In this document: positions 1 through 8,010 of the stretch, one piece after another | How positions within the stretch are numbered: position 1 is the first letter of the stretch | Layout of the letters: every line of letters starts with the position of its first letter | Assembly (NCBI GenBank): GCA_022828105.1 | Contig: JAJEJC010000008.1 | Span: forward strand, 397,662-461,661 | Reading direction: 5' to 3' | Source: Dehalococcoidia bacterium | GTDB lineage: Bacteria > Chloroflexota > Dehalococcoidia > Bin125 | DNA: 64,000 nt | Notes under the pieces: generated by a model | Seen by the model: only the letters and a program-made list of their open reading frames with translations | Databases searched by the model: none | Told to the model about the DNA's origin: nothing | Program-made: the position numbers and the translations under genes

Positions 1-1
1 T

Positions 2-577
2 AGCGGCTCAGCCTCACCGTCCGGCCGCGGCGCGCGAGGCAGATCCTCGCTGCTGATCCCCATCATCGGCATGATCATCGGCTTCATCGCCGCGCTCTTC
101 CTGCTGCGCGAACTGGACATCTTCGAAGGCGATCCGGCGCCGCCTGGACTGCAGGTCAACGAGTCCTGCGACTATCCGCCGGGCAGCTACTTCGACCAGC
201 TCTGCAACCTGGTGGCGCGGGCAACCGTCGAGATTCAGACCGCGATCGATCCGGAGACGGCGACCATCTGCGTGGAGCAGGATGTCGATTGCCGCCTGCA
301 CCGCGAGAACCTGCGCCAGGGCCTACCGACCAGCGAGCGCTTCCGTGACGCACTCTTCGACCTGCCGCCACCCGAGCACGCCGACGACTGGCATCAGCGC
401 TATCTGCGGGCGGTCGCGTTCCTGCACAGTGGATACAGCGCGCAATTCGCGGCGCTGCAGGAAGACGACCGCAGCGCGTTCCTGCTGGCGCATGAACAGA
501 CCACGCAGGCAGCACTGGACGCGGCCGCCCTCTTTGAGGACTTCCAGATCGCCTTCACCGACAATCGGGCGCCATAA
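2..577 (+). CDS. Membrane-anchored hypothetical protein, 5' end outside window
   Basis: The reading frame is open to the left edge of the window, so the true start probably lies upstream; the first internal ATG is at 71. The visible part has a Ser/Gly/Arg-rich stretch, then one hydrophobic segment (about residues 17-40, from SLLIPIIG to FLLREL), then a roughly 150-residue soluble region rich in acidic residues with four cysteines (in NESCDYP, DQLCNLV, ATICVEQ and DVDCRL). This looks like a single-pass protein with an exported or cytosolic helical domain. I do not recognise the family. It converges on the F420 genes and is followed by a hairpin at 577-597. Confidence 0.6.
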   Translation, partial: SGSASPSGRGARGRSSLLIPIIGMIIGFIAALFLLRELDIFEGDPAPPGLQVNESCDYPPGSYFDQLCNLVARATVEIQTAIDPETATICVEQDVDCRLHRENLRQGLPTSERFRDALFDLPPPEHADDWHQRYLRAVAFLHSGYSAQFAALQEDDRSAFLLAHEQTTQAALDAAALFEDFQIAFTDNRAP

Positions 578-597
578 TCCTGGTTCGACTCCAGGAT
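577..597. terminator. Hairpin between convergent genes
   Basis: The arms ATCCTGG and CCAGGAT are a perfect 7-bp inverted repeat around a 7-base loop, starting at the last base of the upstream stop codon. It sits between convergent genes and could terminate either transcript. There is no U tract, so this is a tentative call. Confidence 0.4.
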
Positions 598-635
598 CGT
601 CTTGAGCTGGTACTCAGACTGACCACGGGATCCCC

Positions 636-1397
636 TCAGCGGAACAGGTCCGTCTCCGCCGGACGCACCAGTGCGGAGTGATCAAACTCTTCAACCGGAA
701 TGTTGAGACCGCGCACGACGGCGACCGGCACCTGGTCGAGCTTGTTCATCACCGGCTCGGCGGCGGAGGCGAGCTCGTCCACGATTGCCATTTCGGTCAC
801 GCGCAGGTCGTAGCCCTCCGCATCGACCTCGCCGACGTAGGAGCGGATCGGATTCATGCCGCTGACGCCGATGGCGACGTTGGTCAATCCGTTGCGCCAG
901 GGCCGTCCGAAGGTGTCGGTCACGATCACCGGGACGTCGATCTGGCCTCGCTCCACGAGACCACGGCGGATTGCTGCAGCGGAGGCGGAGGAGTCAACCG
1001 GCAACAGTGTGACGGCGCCGCCGCCGCCGACGTTGGACTGATCCACGCCGGCGTTGGCGCAGACCCAGCCCTCGCGAGTCTCGGAGACGATCAAGCCGCG
1101 CGTCATGCGCACGATGCGCTTCGACTCCTGCAGCACCAGCTCGACCGCGCGCGCGTCCTTCTCCCAGTCATCGGCCCACTCCTGAGCGAACTGTCCGGCG
1201 CTAACGTCGTCGAGGCGGATCATGCGGCCCTCCGCCTTGGAGACGATCTTCTGCGTCACCACCAGTACGTCGCCCGCTTCAAGCGGCGTCTCCTGCGCTG
1301 TCAGGGCGGCATCGATCAGTGCGGCCAGGTCGTCACCCGCAACGACCTCGGGCATGCCGCCGACGGCGAAGACGCGGTACTCGGAGGGAGGCGCCAT
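636..1397 (-). CDS. cofE: Coenzyme F420-0:L-glutamate ligase
   Basis: CofE adds gamma-linked glutamates to F420-0 using GTP, which gives the polyglutamylated cofactor. The 253-residue length fits the single-domain archaeal-type enzyme; there is no fused nitroreductase domain as in actinobacterial FbiB. Family motifs seen are QKIVSKAEG (about 49-57), NAGVDQSN (about 115-122) and DTFGRPWRNGLTNVAIG (about 161-177). The start codon overlaps the npdG stop in a TGATG junction, so the two are translationally coupled. Other F420 synthesis genes (cofC, cofD, cofGH) are not in the window. The assignment is firm from motifs and partner gene. Confidence 0.93.
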   Translation of the reverse strand: MAPPSEYRVFAVGGMPEVVAGDDLAALIDAALTAQETPLEAGDVLVVTQKIVSKAEGRMIRLDDVSAGQFAQEWADDWEKDARAVELVLQESKRIVRMTRGLIVSETREGWVCANAGVDQSNVGGGGAVTLLPVDSSASAAAIRRGLVERGQIDVPVIVTDTFGRPWRNGLTNVAIGVSGMNPIRSYVGEVDAEGYDLRVTEMAIVDELASAAEPVMNKLDQVPVAVVRGLNIPVEEFDHSALVRPAETDLFR

Positions 1398-2062
1398 CAG
1401 TCGATCCCCACCATGCGTACCGCCGCCTGTGTCTTGTAGCGCATGTTCATGCCGATAATCAGCGCGGTCAGATCCTCCACAAACTTGGACATCGAAAGCG
1501 GCCCTGCGTCGATCGGCCGCAGGTCAGGCATCTTTCCGACCAGTTCGACTACCTGTTGCTTGGCGTCGGCGTCGTCGCCGGTGATCAAGACGTCGCCCTC
1601 CATCGGATCGGAGAGCTTCTGCAGCTTGCGCGCGCTCAGGTTGTGGAACGCGCCCACGACCCGTGCCTCGGGCAGCAGCGCCTGCGCCTGCTCGGTCGCC
1701 GATCCTTGCGGCACATCTGAGATGCCAGGCACGCGATTCTCCATCGTCAGCGGCACGGCCGCGTCGATCACCAGCTTGCCGCCGATGGCGTCCCGCAGGT
1801 CGTTGAGCGTCGCTTCGTGTCCGTCGAACGGCACCACGACGATCACCACATCGGACTGCTCGACGACATCGCGGTTGACGCCGCCGTCGGCATCGGCCGA
1901 GCCGCCGGCCTCGGCGACAGCGTCGCGGATCGTCTGGGCGGCGTCCTCAGCGCGTTCGATCCGGCGTGAGCCAATCAAGACTCGCTCGCCGGCCATCGCC
2001 AGCCGCATCGCCAATCCCAGGCCTTCCGGTCCGGTCCCTCCGATGAATCCAATCGTCGCCAT
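1397..2062 (-). CDS. npdG: F420-dependent NADP reductase (NADPH:F420 oxidoreductase)
   Basis: Transfers hydride between NADPH and F420. The N-terminus is a Rossmann motif (IGFIGGTGPEGLGLA, about 4-18), followed by GSRR at the position that reads the NADP 2'-phosphate. The protein is 221 residues, normal for NpdG/Fno. A GTG at 2066-2068 would add two residues, but an AGGAG motif sits at ideal spacing before the ATG at 2060-2062, so I chose the ATG. It is first in a two-gene unit with cofE and divergent from the ABC importer genes. Confidence 0.9.
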   Translation of the reverse strand: MATIGFIGGTGPEGLGLAMRLAMAGERVLIGSRRIERAEDAAQTIRDAVAEAGGSADADGGVNRDVVEQSDVVIVVVPFDGHEATLNDLRDAIGGKLVIDAAVPLTMENRVPGISDVPQGSATEQAQALLPEARVVGAFHNLSARKLQKLSDPMEGDVLITGDDADAKQQVVELVGKMPDLRPIDAGPLSMSKFVEDLTALIIGMNMRYKTQAAVRMVGID

Positions 2063-2156
2063 TCCCACTCCTGATCTACGCCTAAACTGAAAGCGGTTCG
2101 CGCCGCACGCACGACATCAAGGCTAACGCCCAAGCCCCTGAGACTCCCCGCAGACC

Positions 2157-3026
<870 letters not shown>

Positions 3027-3034
3027 CAGTCATC

Positions 3035-3883
3035 ATGATCTCTAAACCGATCTCGGATCTGGACGCCTACGATGCAGCCGAGCCGCGACGGCCGCGACTC
3101 AGCCGTCCCGATCTGCGTCCCACGCTGACCTGGATCCTGCCGCCCCTGGTCGCGTTGGTGCTGCTTGCCGTGGCCGTCGAACTCTGGGTGCGCCTTGGCG
3201 ACGTCTCGATCTGGCTCATGCCCCGTCCGACCTCCGTGATCGAAAGCTTCTTCGTCGACTTCGGTCGCTACTTCAACGAAGGGCTGAAGACGCTCGCCGT
3301 GTCGCTCGGCGGTCTGGCGATCGGCACCGCCGCCGCAACCCTGCTGGCCGCCGGAGTGGCTCACTCCAACATCCTCGAACGCGCCGTGCTGCCCATCGCC
3401 ATCATGGTCAAAGTAACCCCGGTCGTGGCTCTGATCCCGCTCTTCATCATCTGGCTGGGCCACGGCTGGAACCCAAAGATCGCCATCGCTGCGCTGATCA
3501 CGTACTTCCCCGTGCTGATCAACGCAATCGCCGGCTTCCGCGACATCGACCCGCGGATGCACGACTTCTTCCGCTCCGTCAATGCCTCAACCTGGGAGAT
3601 CTTCCGACACCTGCGCTGGCCGGCCGCCGTGCCGTACCTCTTCGCCTCGCTCAAAATCTCAGTCACCCTCTCCCTGATCGGAGCGGTGGTGGCCGAGTTT
3701 TTCCTCTCCGGACAGGGCGGTCTGGGCGCGGTGATCTGGATTGAACAGAACAGTCTGCGACTGGAACAGGTCTTCGCCTCGGTGCTCATGCTGACCATCA
3801 TCGGCATGACCCTGTCGACCGCCGTGGTCGTCGCCGAACGGCTCTTCTCCTGGCGTCTCGACCAACCCGTCACCGCCTCATAA
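3035..3883 (+). CDS. ABC transporter permease, NitT/TauT (SsuC/TauC-like) family
   Basis: Inner-membrane subunit partnering the ATPase at 2157. After a polar N-terminus of about 30 residues there are about six hydrophobic segments, beginning near 32-52 (LTWILPPLVALVLLAVAVEL). The cytoplasmic coupling EAA-type loop is at about 187-205 (WEIFRHLRWPAAVPYLFAS). The 282-residue length is typical. The gene follows the ATPase closely and precedes a small conserved gene and the binding protein, so all four probably form one transcript. Confidence 0.9.
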   Translation: MISKPISDLDAYDAAEPRRPRLSRPDLRPTLTWILPPLVALVLLAVAVELWVRLGDVSIWLMPRPTSVIESFFVDFGRYFNEGLKTLAVSLGGLAIGTAAATLLAAGVAHSNILERAVLPIAIMVKVTPVVALIPLFIIWLGHGWNPKIAIAALITYFPVLINAIAGFRDIDPRMHDFFRSVNASTWEIFRHLRWPAAVPYLFASLKISVTLSLIGAVVAEFFLSGQGGLGAVIWIEQNSLRLEQVFASVLMLTIIGMTLSTAVVVAERLFSWRLDQPVTAS

Positions 3884-3903
3884 GCTCAGTCTCTGGAGCA
3901 ACC

Positions 3904-4179
3904 ATGACCACGCCCGAATCCTCACCCGATGACCAGGACAACACCGACTACCGCCTGCCCCAGCAGCAAGAGGCAAGGCAAGCCGACGCCGTCGTGATCA
4001 AATTCTCCAACGACGGCATGGTGCTGGAGCTAGAAGGCGACGATGTCGACCTGGGCACCGACCTCAAGGTCCGCAACGAGCACCGACTGATCGCCGAGTT
4101 CCGTCGCGACGCCGTCGACGGCTGGTGGTACAAGTCCTCCGTAATCTCGGAGCCGAGGCGGTTGGAATCCGACGCCTGA
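3904..4179 (+). CDS. Small acidic protein inside the ABC importer cluster, unknown function
   Basis: 91 residues, soluble, with an acidic and Gln-rich N-terminal third (about 1-28) and a compact predicted beta-rich core (AVVIKFSNDGMVLELEGDD, then VRNEHRLIAEFRR and GWWYKSS). A GGAG motif five bases before the ATG supports the start. It sits 20 bases after the permease stop and before the binding protein, so it is probably co-transcribed. No signal peptide or membrane segment is seen. I do not recognise the family; a regulatory or accessory role in the transporter is only suggested by position. Confidence 0.6.
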   Translation: MTTPESSPDDQDNTDYRLPQQQEARQADAVVIKFSNDGMVLELEGDDVDLGTDLKVRNEHRLIAEFRRDAVDGWWYKSSVISEPRRLESDA

Positions 4180-4332
4180 CCGATCCACAGCGGCCAACTT
4201 GCCCCATCAACGCGCCGTTCATAAGCTGAGGACGGTCGCTATCGCCGCGGCAACCCCGTGGAAGCGGCTCCGGCCAGCCGGCCCGGCCATATGAACTGCC
4301 CGGCAAGCGCCCAGCCCAGGAGCCCAGCGCCC

Positions 4333-5373
4333 ATGCCCACGTTCGCCGTATCCATTCGCAAACCCCTCGCCCTCGCGTTTGCCGCCGCCGCTGCGGCCGC
4401 GATCGCCTTTAGCGTCGCCTGTTCGGGCGACGACTCCGACGATCTGCTGTCGATGACCTACATGGGCGGCTTCGTGCCGCAGGCCAATCTGCCCTTCGTC
4501 GCGGTCTACGTCGCCGAGGAACAAGGCTTCTTCGCCGAGGAAGGTCTGGAAGTCGACATTCAACACGCCGGCTTCACCGGCAGCCACAAGAGCCTGATCC
4601 TGGCCGGCGAAATTGACATCACCACATTGCCTGCCTCCGAAATGCTGCAGGTCCGCGCCAATTCCGGCGCTCCCTATGTCGCGGTGATGCTCTTCGGTCA
4701 GCGCGGCGACTTCGGCTACGCCGTGCTCAACTCCTCAGGCATCGAATCGCCCGCCGATTTCGCCGGCCGCAACGTCGGATTCAAGGGCATCGTGCAGTCC
4801 GAGTTCCACGCCATGCTCGCCGCGCATGGCCTGACGACCAACGACATGACCATGAGAGACGTCGGGTTCAATCCGGTCGTACTGGTTGAGCAGCAGGTCG
4901 ACGTTTACCCCGTCTTCCTGTCCAACGAGCCGGACACCCTGACCCGCAATCTGAACCAGGAGATCACCGTCTTCGAGGCCGCCGACTACGGCGTGCCCAC
5001 CCTCGGCGTGGTCTACCTGGTGACCGAGGAGTTCCTGGAGGACGAGACCAACCGCGAGAAGCTCGAACGCTTCCTGCGCGCCACGATCCGAGCCTTCGAG
5101 TTTGCCGTCGAGGACCCGGCAGCGGCGATCGAGTCGACCGAGGCGTTCCTCGCCGAAGATCCGCCGCCCGACCTGGTTCACGAGCGCTTCATTCTCGACA
5201 CCGAGATCGAGAACGCGCTGAGCGACCTGACCCGCGCCAACGGCGTCGGCTGGTTCACCCAACAGCAGTTCCGAGCCCTGACCGACGTGCTGCTTGAGTA
5301 CGGCGCGCTCGAGAACGACATCGACATCGAGCAGGCAATCGACCGGTCGTTCCTGGAATCAATCCACCGCTAG
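4333..5373 (+). CDS. ABC transporter substrate-binding lipoprotein, NMT1/THI5-like
   Basis: Periplasmic-type binding protein of the 2157-5373 importer. The start chosen (ATG 4333) has AGGAG ten bases upstream and gives a clean lipoprotein signal: basic SIRK, an Ala-rich hydrophobic core and a lipobox ending in Cys30 (FSVAC). The mature part matches the NMT1/SsuA/ThiY fold: early ligand-site segment (GGFVPQANLPFVAVYVAEEQ), then EQGFFAEEGL and a LxAGEIDI segment. Relatives bind thiamine-pyrimidine precursors, riboflavin (RibY) or sulfonates. The aromatic-rich start of the binding site fits a heterocycle, but the substrate is unproven. Confidence 0.87.
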   Translation: MPTFAVSIRKPLALAFAAAAAAAIAFSVACSGDDSDDLLSMTYMGGFVPQANLPFVAVYVAEEQGFFAEEGLEVDIQHAGFTGSHKSLILAGEIDITTLPASEMLQVRANSGAPYVAVMLFGQRGDFGYAVLNSSGIESPADFAGRNVGFKGIVQSEFHAMLAAHGLTTNDMTMRDVGFNPVVLVEQQVDVYPVFLSNEPDTLTRNLNQEITVFEAADYGVPTLGVVYLVTEEFLEDETNREKLERFLRATIRAFEFAVEDPAAAIESTEAFLAEDPPPDLVHERFILDTEIENALSDLTRANGVGWFTQQQFRALTDVLLEYGALENDIDIEQAIDRSFLESIHR

Positions 5374-5410
5374 CGGGCGGCGACGACCCGGTGAAATCCA
5401 ACTGCGCGCG

Positions 5411-5908
5411 CTAGGCGCGGCTGCGCAGGAACTTCTCCTGGCCCGGTGTCGGCTTGTCGTCCGGGTAGTGCAGCTTCTTGAGTTCCGGTCGGCGCGGGAA
5501 GATGTGGACGGCGTCCCAGCCGCAGGACTGCTCGCAGAGCCGGCAGCCGGTGCAGTTCTTCTCGATCACGACCGCTTGGCCGAAGAAGTCCGAGGCGGCG
5601 TCGGTGAAGTCCAACTCAAGCGCGTCGAACGGGCAGACATTAATGCAGATTTCGCAGCCTGAGCCGATGCACTTGTCCGCGTCGACCTGCGCCTTGGGCC
5701 ATTCCTTCTTGGCAAACTTGCGGCAGATGTCGCCATCCTCGTCGAGGATGCACTCCACCGGACAGACCGCGCCGCAGGCGCCGCAGTCGATGCACAGCGC
5801 CGGATCGATGTAGTGGATCGCGTTGCGCTCGCCCCAGATCGCATTGGTCGGACAGCGATTCGTGCAGGCGGTACAGCCGATGCAGGTTTCAACGATGTCG
5901 TATGCCAC
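5411..5908 (-). CDS. Polyferredoxin with four [4Fe-4S] cluster motifs
   Basis: 165-residue soluble electron carrier. Four cysteine quartets are visible: Cys9/12/15/19, Cys39/42/45/49, Cys80/85/88/92 (the third is CIGSGCEICINVC, with wider first spacing) and Cys119/122/125/129. Each CX2CX2CX3C-like set should bind one [4Fe-4S] cluster. The GTG start at 5906-5908 has AGGAG six bases upstream; a longer frame to 5956 would place the promoter inside the gene. It is monocistronic and divergent from the lipoprotein at 6053. Its redox partner is not obvious; similar proteins feed oxidoreductases such as the GltD-like one at 8011. Confidence 0.88.
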   Translation of the reverse strand: MAYDIVETCIGCTACTNRCPTNAIWGERNAIHYIDPALCIDCGACGAVCPVECILDEDGDICRKFAKKEWPKAQVDADKCIGSGCEICINVCPFDALELDFTDAASDFFGQAVVIEKNCTGCRLCEQSCGWDAVHIFPRRPELKKLHYPDDKPTPGQEKFLRSRA

Positions 5909-5945
5909 AACCGGCTCCTCTACGCTCCCGGTGCATCCTGCCACG

Positions 5946-5975
5946 AGTATATCCACAGGGTGAAACAGCGTTCAA
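5946..5975 (-). promoter_or_regulatory. Sigma-70-like promoter of the polyferredoxin gene
   Basis: On the minus strand, TTGAAC (5970-5975) and TATACT (5946-5951) are separated by 18 bases. The transcript would start near 5939 and leave about 30 bases of leader carrying the AGGAG of the GTG-start gene. Confidence 0.55.
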
Positions 5976-6015
5976 TCGGCTGCGTCACCGTTCATCCGGC
6001 CAGCTCGTATGCACC

Positions 6016-6021
6016 TATAGT
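6016..6021 (+). promoter_or_regulatory. Possible -10 box for the PPC-domain lipoprotein
   Basis: TATAGT matches five of six consensus bases, about 30 bases before the ATG at 6053. No good -35 box is seen. Confidence 0.35.
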
Positions 6022-6052
6022 GATTGTGAGGCGGTCGGGATTGGTACACACT

Positions 6053-7417
6053 ATGCGTCGCACTCTTTCGCGTGGGCCCCGGTCGCTGCTCGCCCTCACG
6101 CTCGCCCTGGCCCTGTTCTCCACGCTCGCCGTCGCCTGCGGCGGTGACAACACCGACACCGCCGAAACTCAACAATCCGAACAGAGCCAGCAGGCCGACC
6201 AGGCAGCCGCCTCCGCTCAGCAGCAACAGCAGGCGCAGCCGATCGACGCGGCCGAACAGCAGTCGGCGTCGCAGGCTTCCCAGCAGACGGCGCCGGCCCA
6301 GGAGCAGGCCGAGCAGCAACAGAGCCAGTCACCCGAACAGGACGCCGCCGACCAGGGCCAGGCGCAGGAGACCGATCAACCGGTCAGCGATCCCGACCGC
6401 GACACGCTGCTCGAAGGCGAACTCTTCGCCTCGATGATCGGCGACGACGACACGGAGCGCGTGTTCCGCTTCGAGGCCGCCGCAAGCGCCTGGCTGCGCA
6501 TCTTCGTCGACGGTAAGGGCGGCATGGACCCGGTCCTCACCTTGCTCGACCCCGAAGGTGTCGAAATCGCCGTCAACGACGATCTTTCGACCACCAACCG
6601 CGACTCCCTGCTCATCGCCCAGGTGCCCACCGAAGGCCTGCAGTTCATCCGTGTGCAGCCGTTCGACTCCAACAGCCGAGGCGACTTCATCATCCAGGTG
6701 CAGACGATCACGATCGGCGCGGACGACGACAACGCCATCATCGCGGTCGGCACCAGCGCCGACGGCCGTCTCAACGCGCCGGGCGATGTCGACGTGTTCG
6801 AGTTCCAGGTCGAAGAGGGTCAACAGGTGTTCGTCCTCGTTGACGGCGACACCGGCGTCGATGTCTTCGCCCAGCTGTTCCAGCCCGGCGGCGACCTGCT
6901 CCAGATCGACGACGACGGCGGTCACGGCCTGGACTCCGAGATCTACTTCACCGCCGAAACTGCCGGCCTCTGGAGGCTCGAAGTCTGGCCTGCCTCCAAC
7001 AAGGTCGGCCAGCGCCAACTGATCGGCGCGTATCGGGTCACCGTCGAGGAGGGCCTGCCGACCACCGCCGTCAACGAAGCCGTCGCCAGCGACCTGGCCG
7101 CCGCGGCGCTGACCTTCCTCGAAGCGCTGCGCAGCGGCGACTCGCTCACCATCCTCGCCCTCGCCGGACCCGAAGCCCTCACGATCTGGGGCTGGGACGA
7201 TGCGGACGACGTCGGTCGCGACGTTCAGAAAATCCAGTCGATCGATCTCGGCGGCGAGATCCTGCAATCCGTTTCATTCGGCGACGTGTTGCACTCCGCC
7301 CGCGGCCGGGTCTATCTCCAGTTCAGCGAAGACGACTGGATGCGCTTCGAACTGATTCAACTCGGCGGCCGCTGGCTGGTCGACGACTGGGCGCACAGCA
7401 TCGGCCCGCCGAGCTGA
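6053..7417 (+). CDS. Surface lipoprotein with Gln-rich linker, two PPC-like domains and an NTF2-like C-terminus
   Basis: 454 residues from the ATG at 6053. A basic start and hydrophobic core lead to a lipobox with Cys29 (LAVAC), so it should be lipid-anchored outside the membrane. Residues about 30-110 are a low-complexity Gln/Ala/Glu/Ser linker. Two beta-sandwich repeats resembling bacterial pre-peptidase C-terminal domains follow (about 117-230 and 235-345), each with an acidic D-x-D-rich motif (LTLLDPEGVEIAVNDD, and FQPGGDLLQIDDDGG). The C-terminus (about 350-454) looks like an NTF2/SnoaL-type fold. No catalytic domain is present; a binding or adhesion role is inference. Confidence 0.75.
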   Translation: MRRTLSRGPRSLLALTLALALFSTLAVACGGDNTDTAETQQSEQSQQADQAAASAQQQQQAQPIDAAEQQSASQASQQTAPAQEQAEQQQSQSPEQDAADQGQAQETDQPVSDPDRDTLLEGELFASMIGDDDTERVFRFEAAASAWLRIFVDGKGGMDPVLTLLDPEGVEIAVNDDLSTTNRDSLLIAQVPTEGLQFIRVQPFDSNSRGDFIIQVQTITIGADDDNAIIAVGTSADGRLNAPGDVDVFEFQVEEGQQVFVLVDGDTGVDVFAQLFQPGGDLLQIDDDGGHGLDSEIYFTAETAGLWRLEVWPASNKVGQRQLIGAYRVTVEEGLPTTAVNEAVASDLAAAALTFLEALRSGDSLTILALAGPEALTIWGWDDADDVGRDVQKIQSIDLGGEILQSVSFGDVLHSARGRVYLQFSEDDWMRFELIQLGGRWLVDDWAHSIGPPS

Positions 7418-7439
7418 CGTTTGCCCGACCACTTGCGCG

Positions 7440-7499
7440 CTCCACCTGCTGATATCGTCACGGAGTATCTCGCACGCACTTGACCCTGAGCAGGTGGAG
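7440..7499 (+). promoter_or_regulatory. 11-bp inverted repeat around the cupin gene promoter/RBS
   Basis: CTCCACCTGCT (7440-7450) and AGCAGGTGGAG (7489-7499) are perfectly complementary with a 38-base spacer. The right arm contains the Shine-Dalgarno sequence of the gene at 7508. A possible -10 (TATCGT, 7454-7459) lies between the arms. It could be an operator dyad or, if transcription starts upstream, an RBS-masking stem. Confidence 0.5.
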
Positions 7500-7507
7500 C
7501 AGACGCC

Positions 7508-7954
7508 ATGACCGACCAACACCACGACGCCGACGGCCCGCTTGACGAAGTCATCGTGATGACCAATGGCGCCGACGCCGACTGGTCCAACCATCGTTCC
7601 GGCATGTCGATCCAGTTCGGCGTCTCCGGCGAACTGTCCGGCTCCAGCGAGGTCTTCATGACCCGCCAGAAGATTCCCCCCGGGATGTACTCCACGCCGC
7701 ACTGGCACGTCAACTGCGAGACCGCGATCTACATCCTCCAGGGGCCGGTCACGATGACCTACGGCGAGCAACTGGAGCACGTGCACGAGTGCGAGAGCGG
7801 CGATTTCCTTTACGTGCCGCCGCGATCGATTCACCAGCTCAGCAACCCTCGCCAGGACAGGGAAGCCGAGGTCGTGCTCTGCCGCAATGCCGCCGAAGAG
7901 ATCGTGGCCGAGGTCGACATCCCCGGCGCTCCGGGCTGCTCGCCAGCCGAATAG
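7508..7954 (+). CDS. Cupin-domain protein
   Basis: 148-residue single-domain cupin. Motif 1 is seen as TPHWHVNCETAIYILQG, with two metal-ligand His residues and a Glu; motif 2 is GDFLYVPPRSIHQLSN, with the third His. A metal-binding beta-barrel is therefore likely. The IPPG segment before motif 1 is typical of small stand-alone cupins. The start has AGGTGGAG upstream, inside an inverted repeat. Function could be a small dioxygenase, isomerase or sensor; nothing in the neighbourhood decides it. It converges on the GltD-like gene. Confidence 0.85.
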   Translation: MTDQHHDADGPLDEVIVMTNGADADWSNHRSGMSIQFGVSGELSGSSEVFMTRQKIPPGMYSTPHWHVNCETAIYILQGPVTMTYGEQLEHVHECESGDFLYVPPRSIHQLSNPRQDREAEVVLCRNAAEEIVAEVDIPGAPGCSPAE

Positions 7955-7972
7955 CACTGCCGAGTAGCAGTG
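7955..7972 (+). terminator. Small hairpin after the cupin gene
   Basis: CACTGC and GCAGTG pair around a 6-base loop immediately after the stop codon. The stem is short and lacks a U tract, so this is weak. Confidence 0.25.
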
Positions 7973-8010
7973 AACGAGTCCAGAGGACAACCCAGTGCGC
8001 AGCCGGCCGA

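Noticed and set aside
2138..2143. CTGAGA upstream of the ABC importer, as in a TPP riboswitch
   Set aside because: None of the other conserved riboswitch segments are present in the short gap; the hexamer alone is a chance match.
5813..6052. 80-codon N-terminal extension of the PPC-domain lipoprotein
   Set aside because: It would run through the divergent promoter and the polyferredoxin start, and it hides a good lipoprotein signal beginning at 6053.
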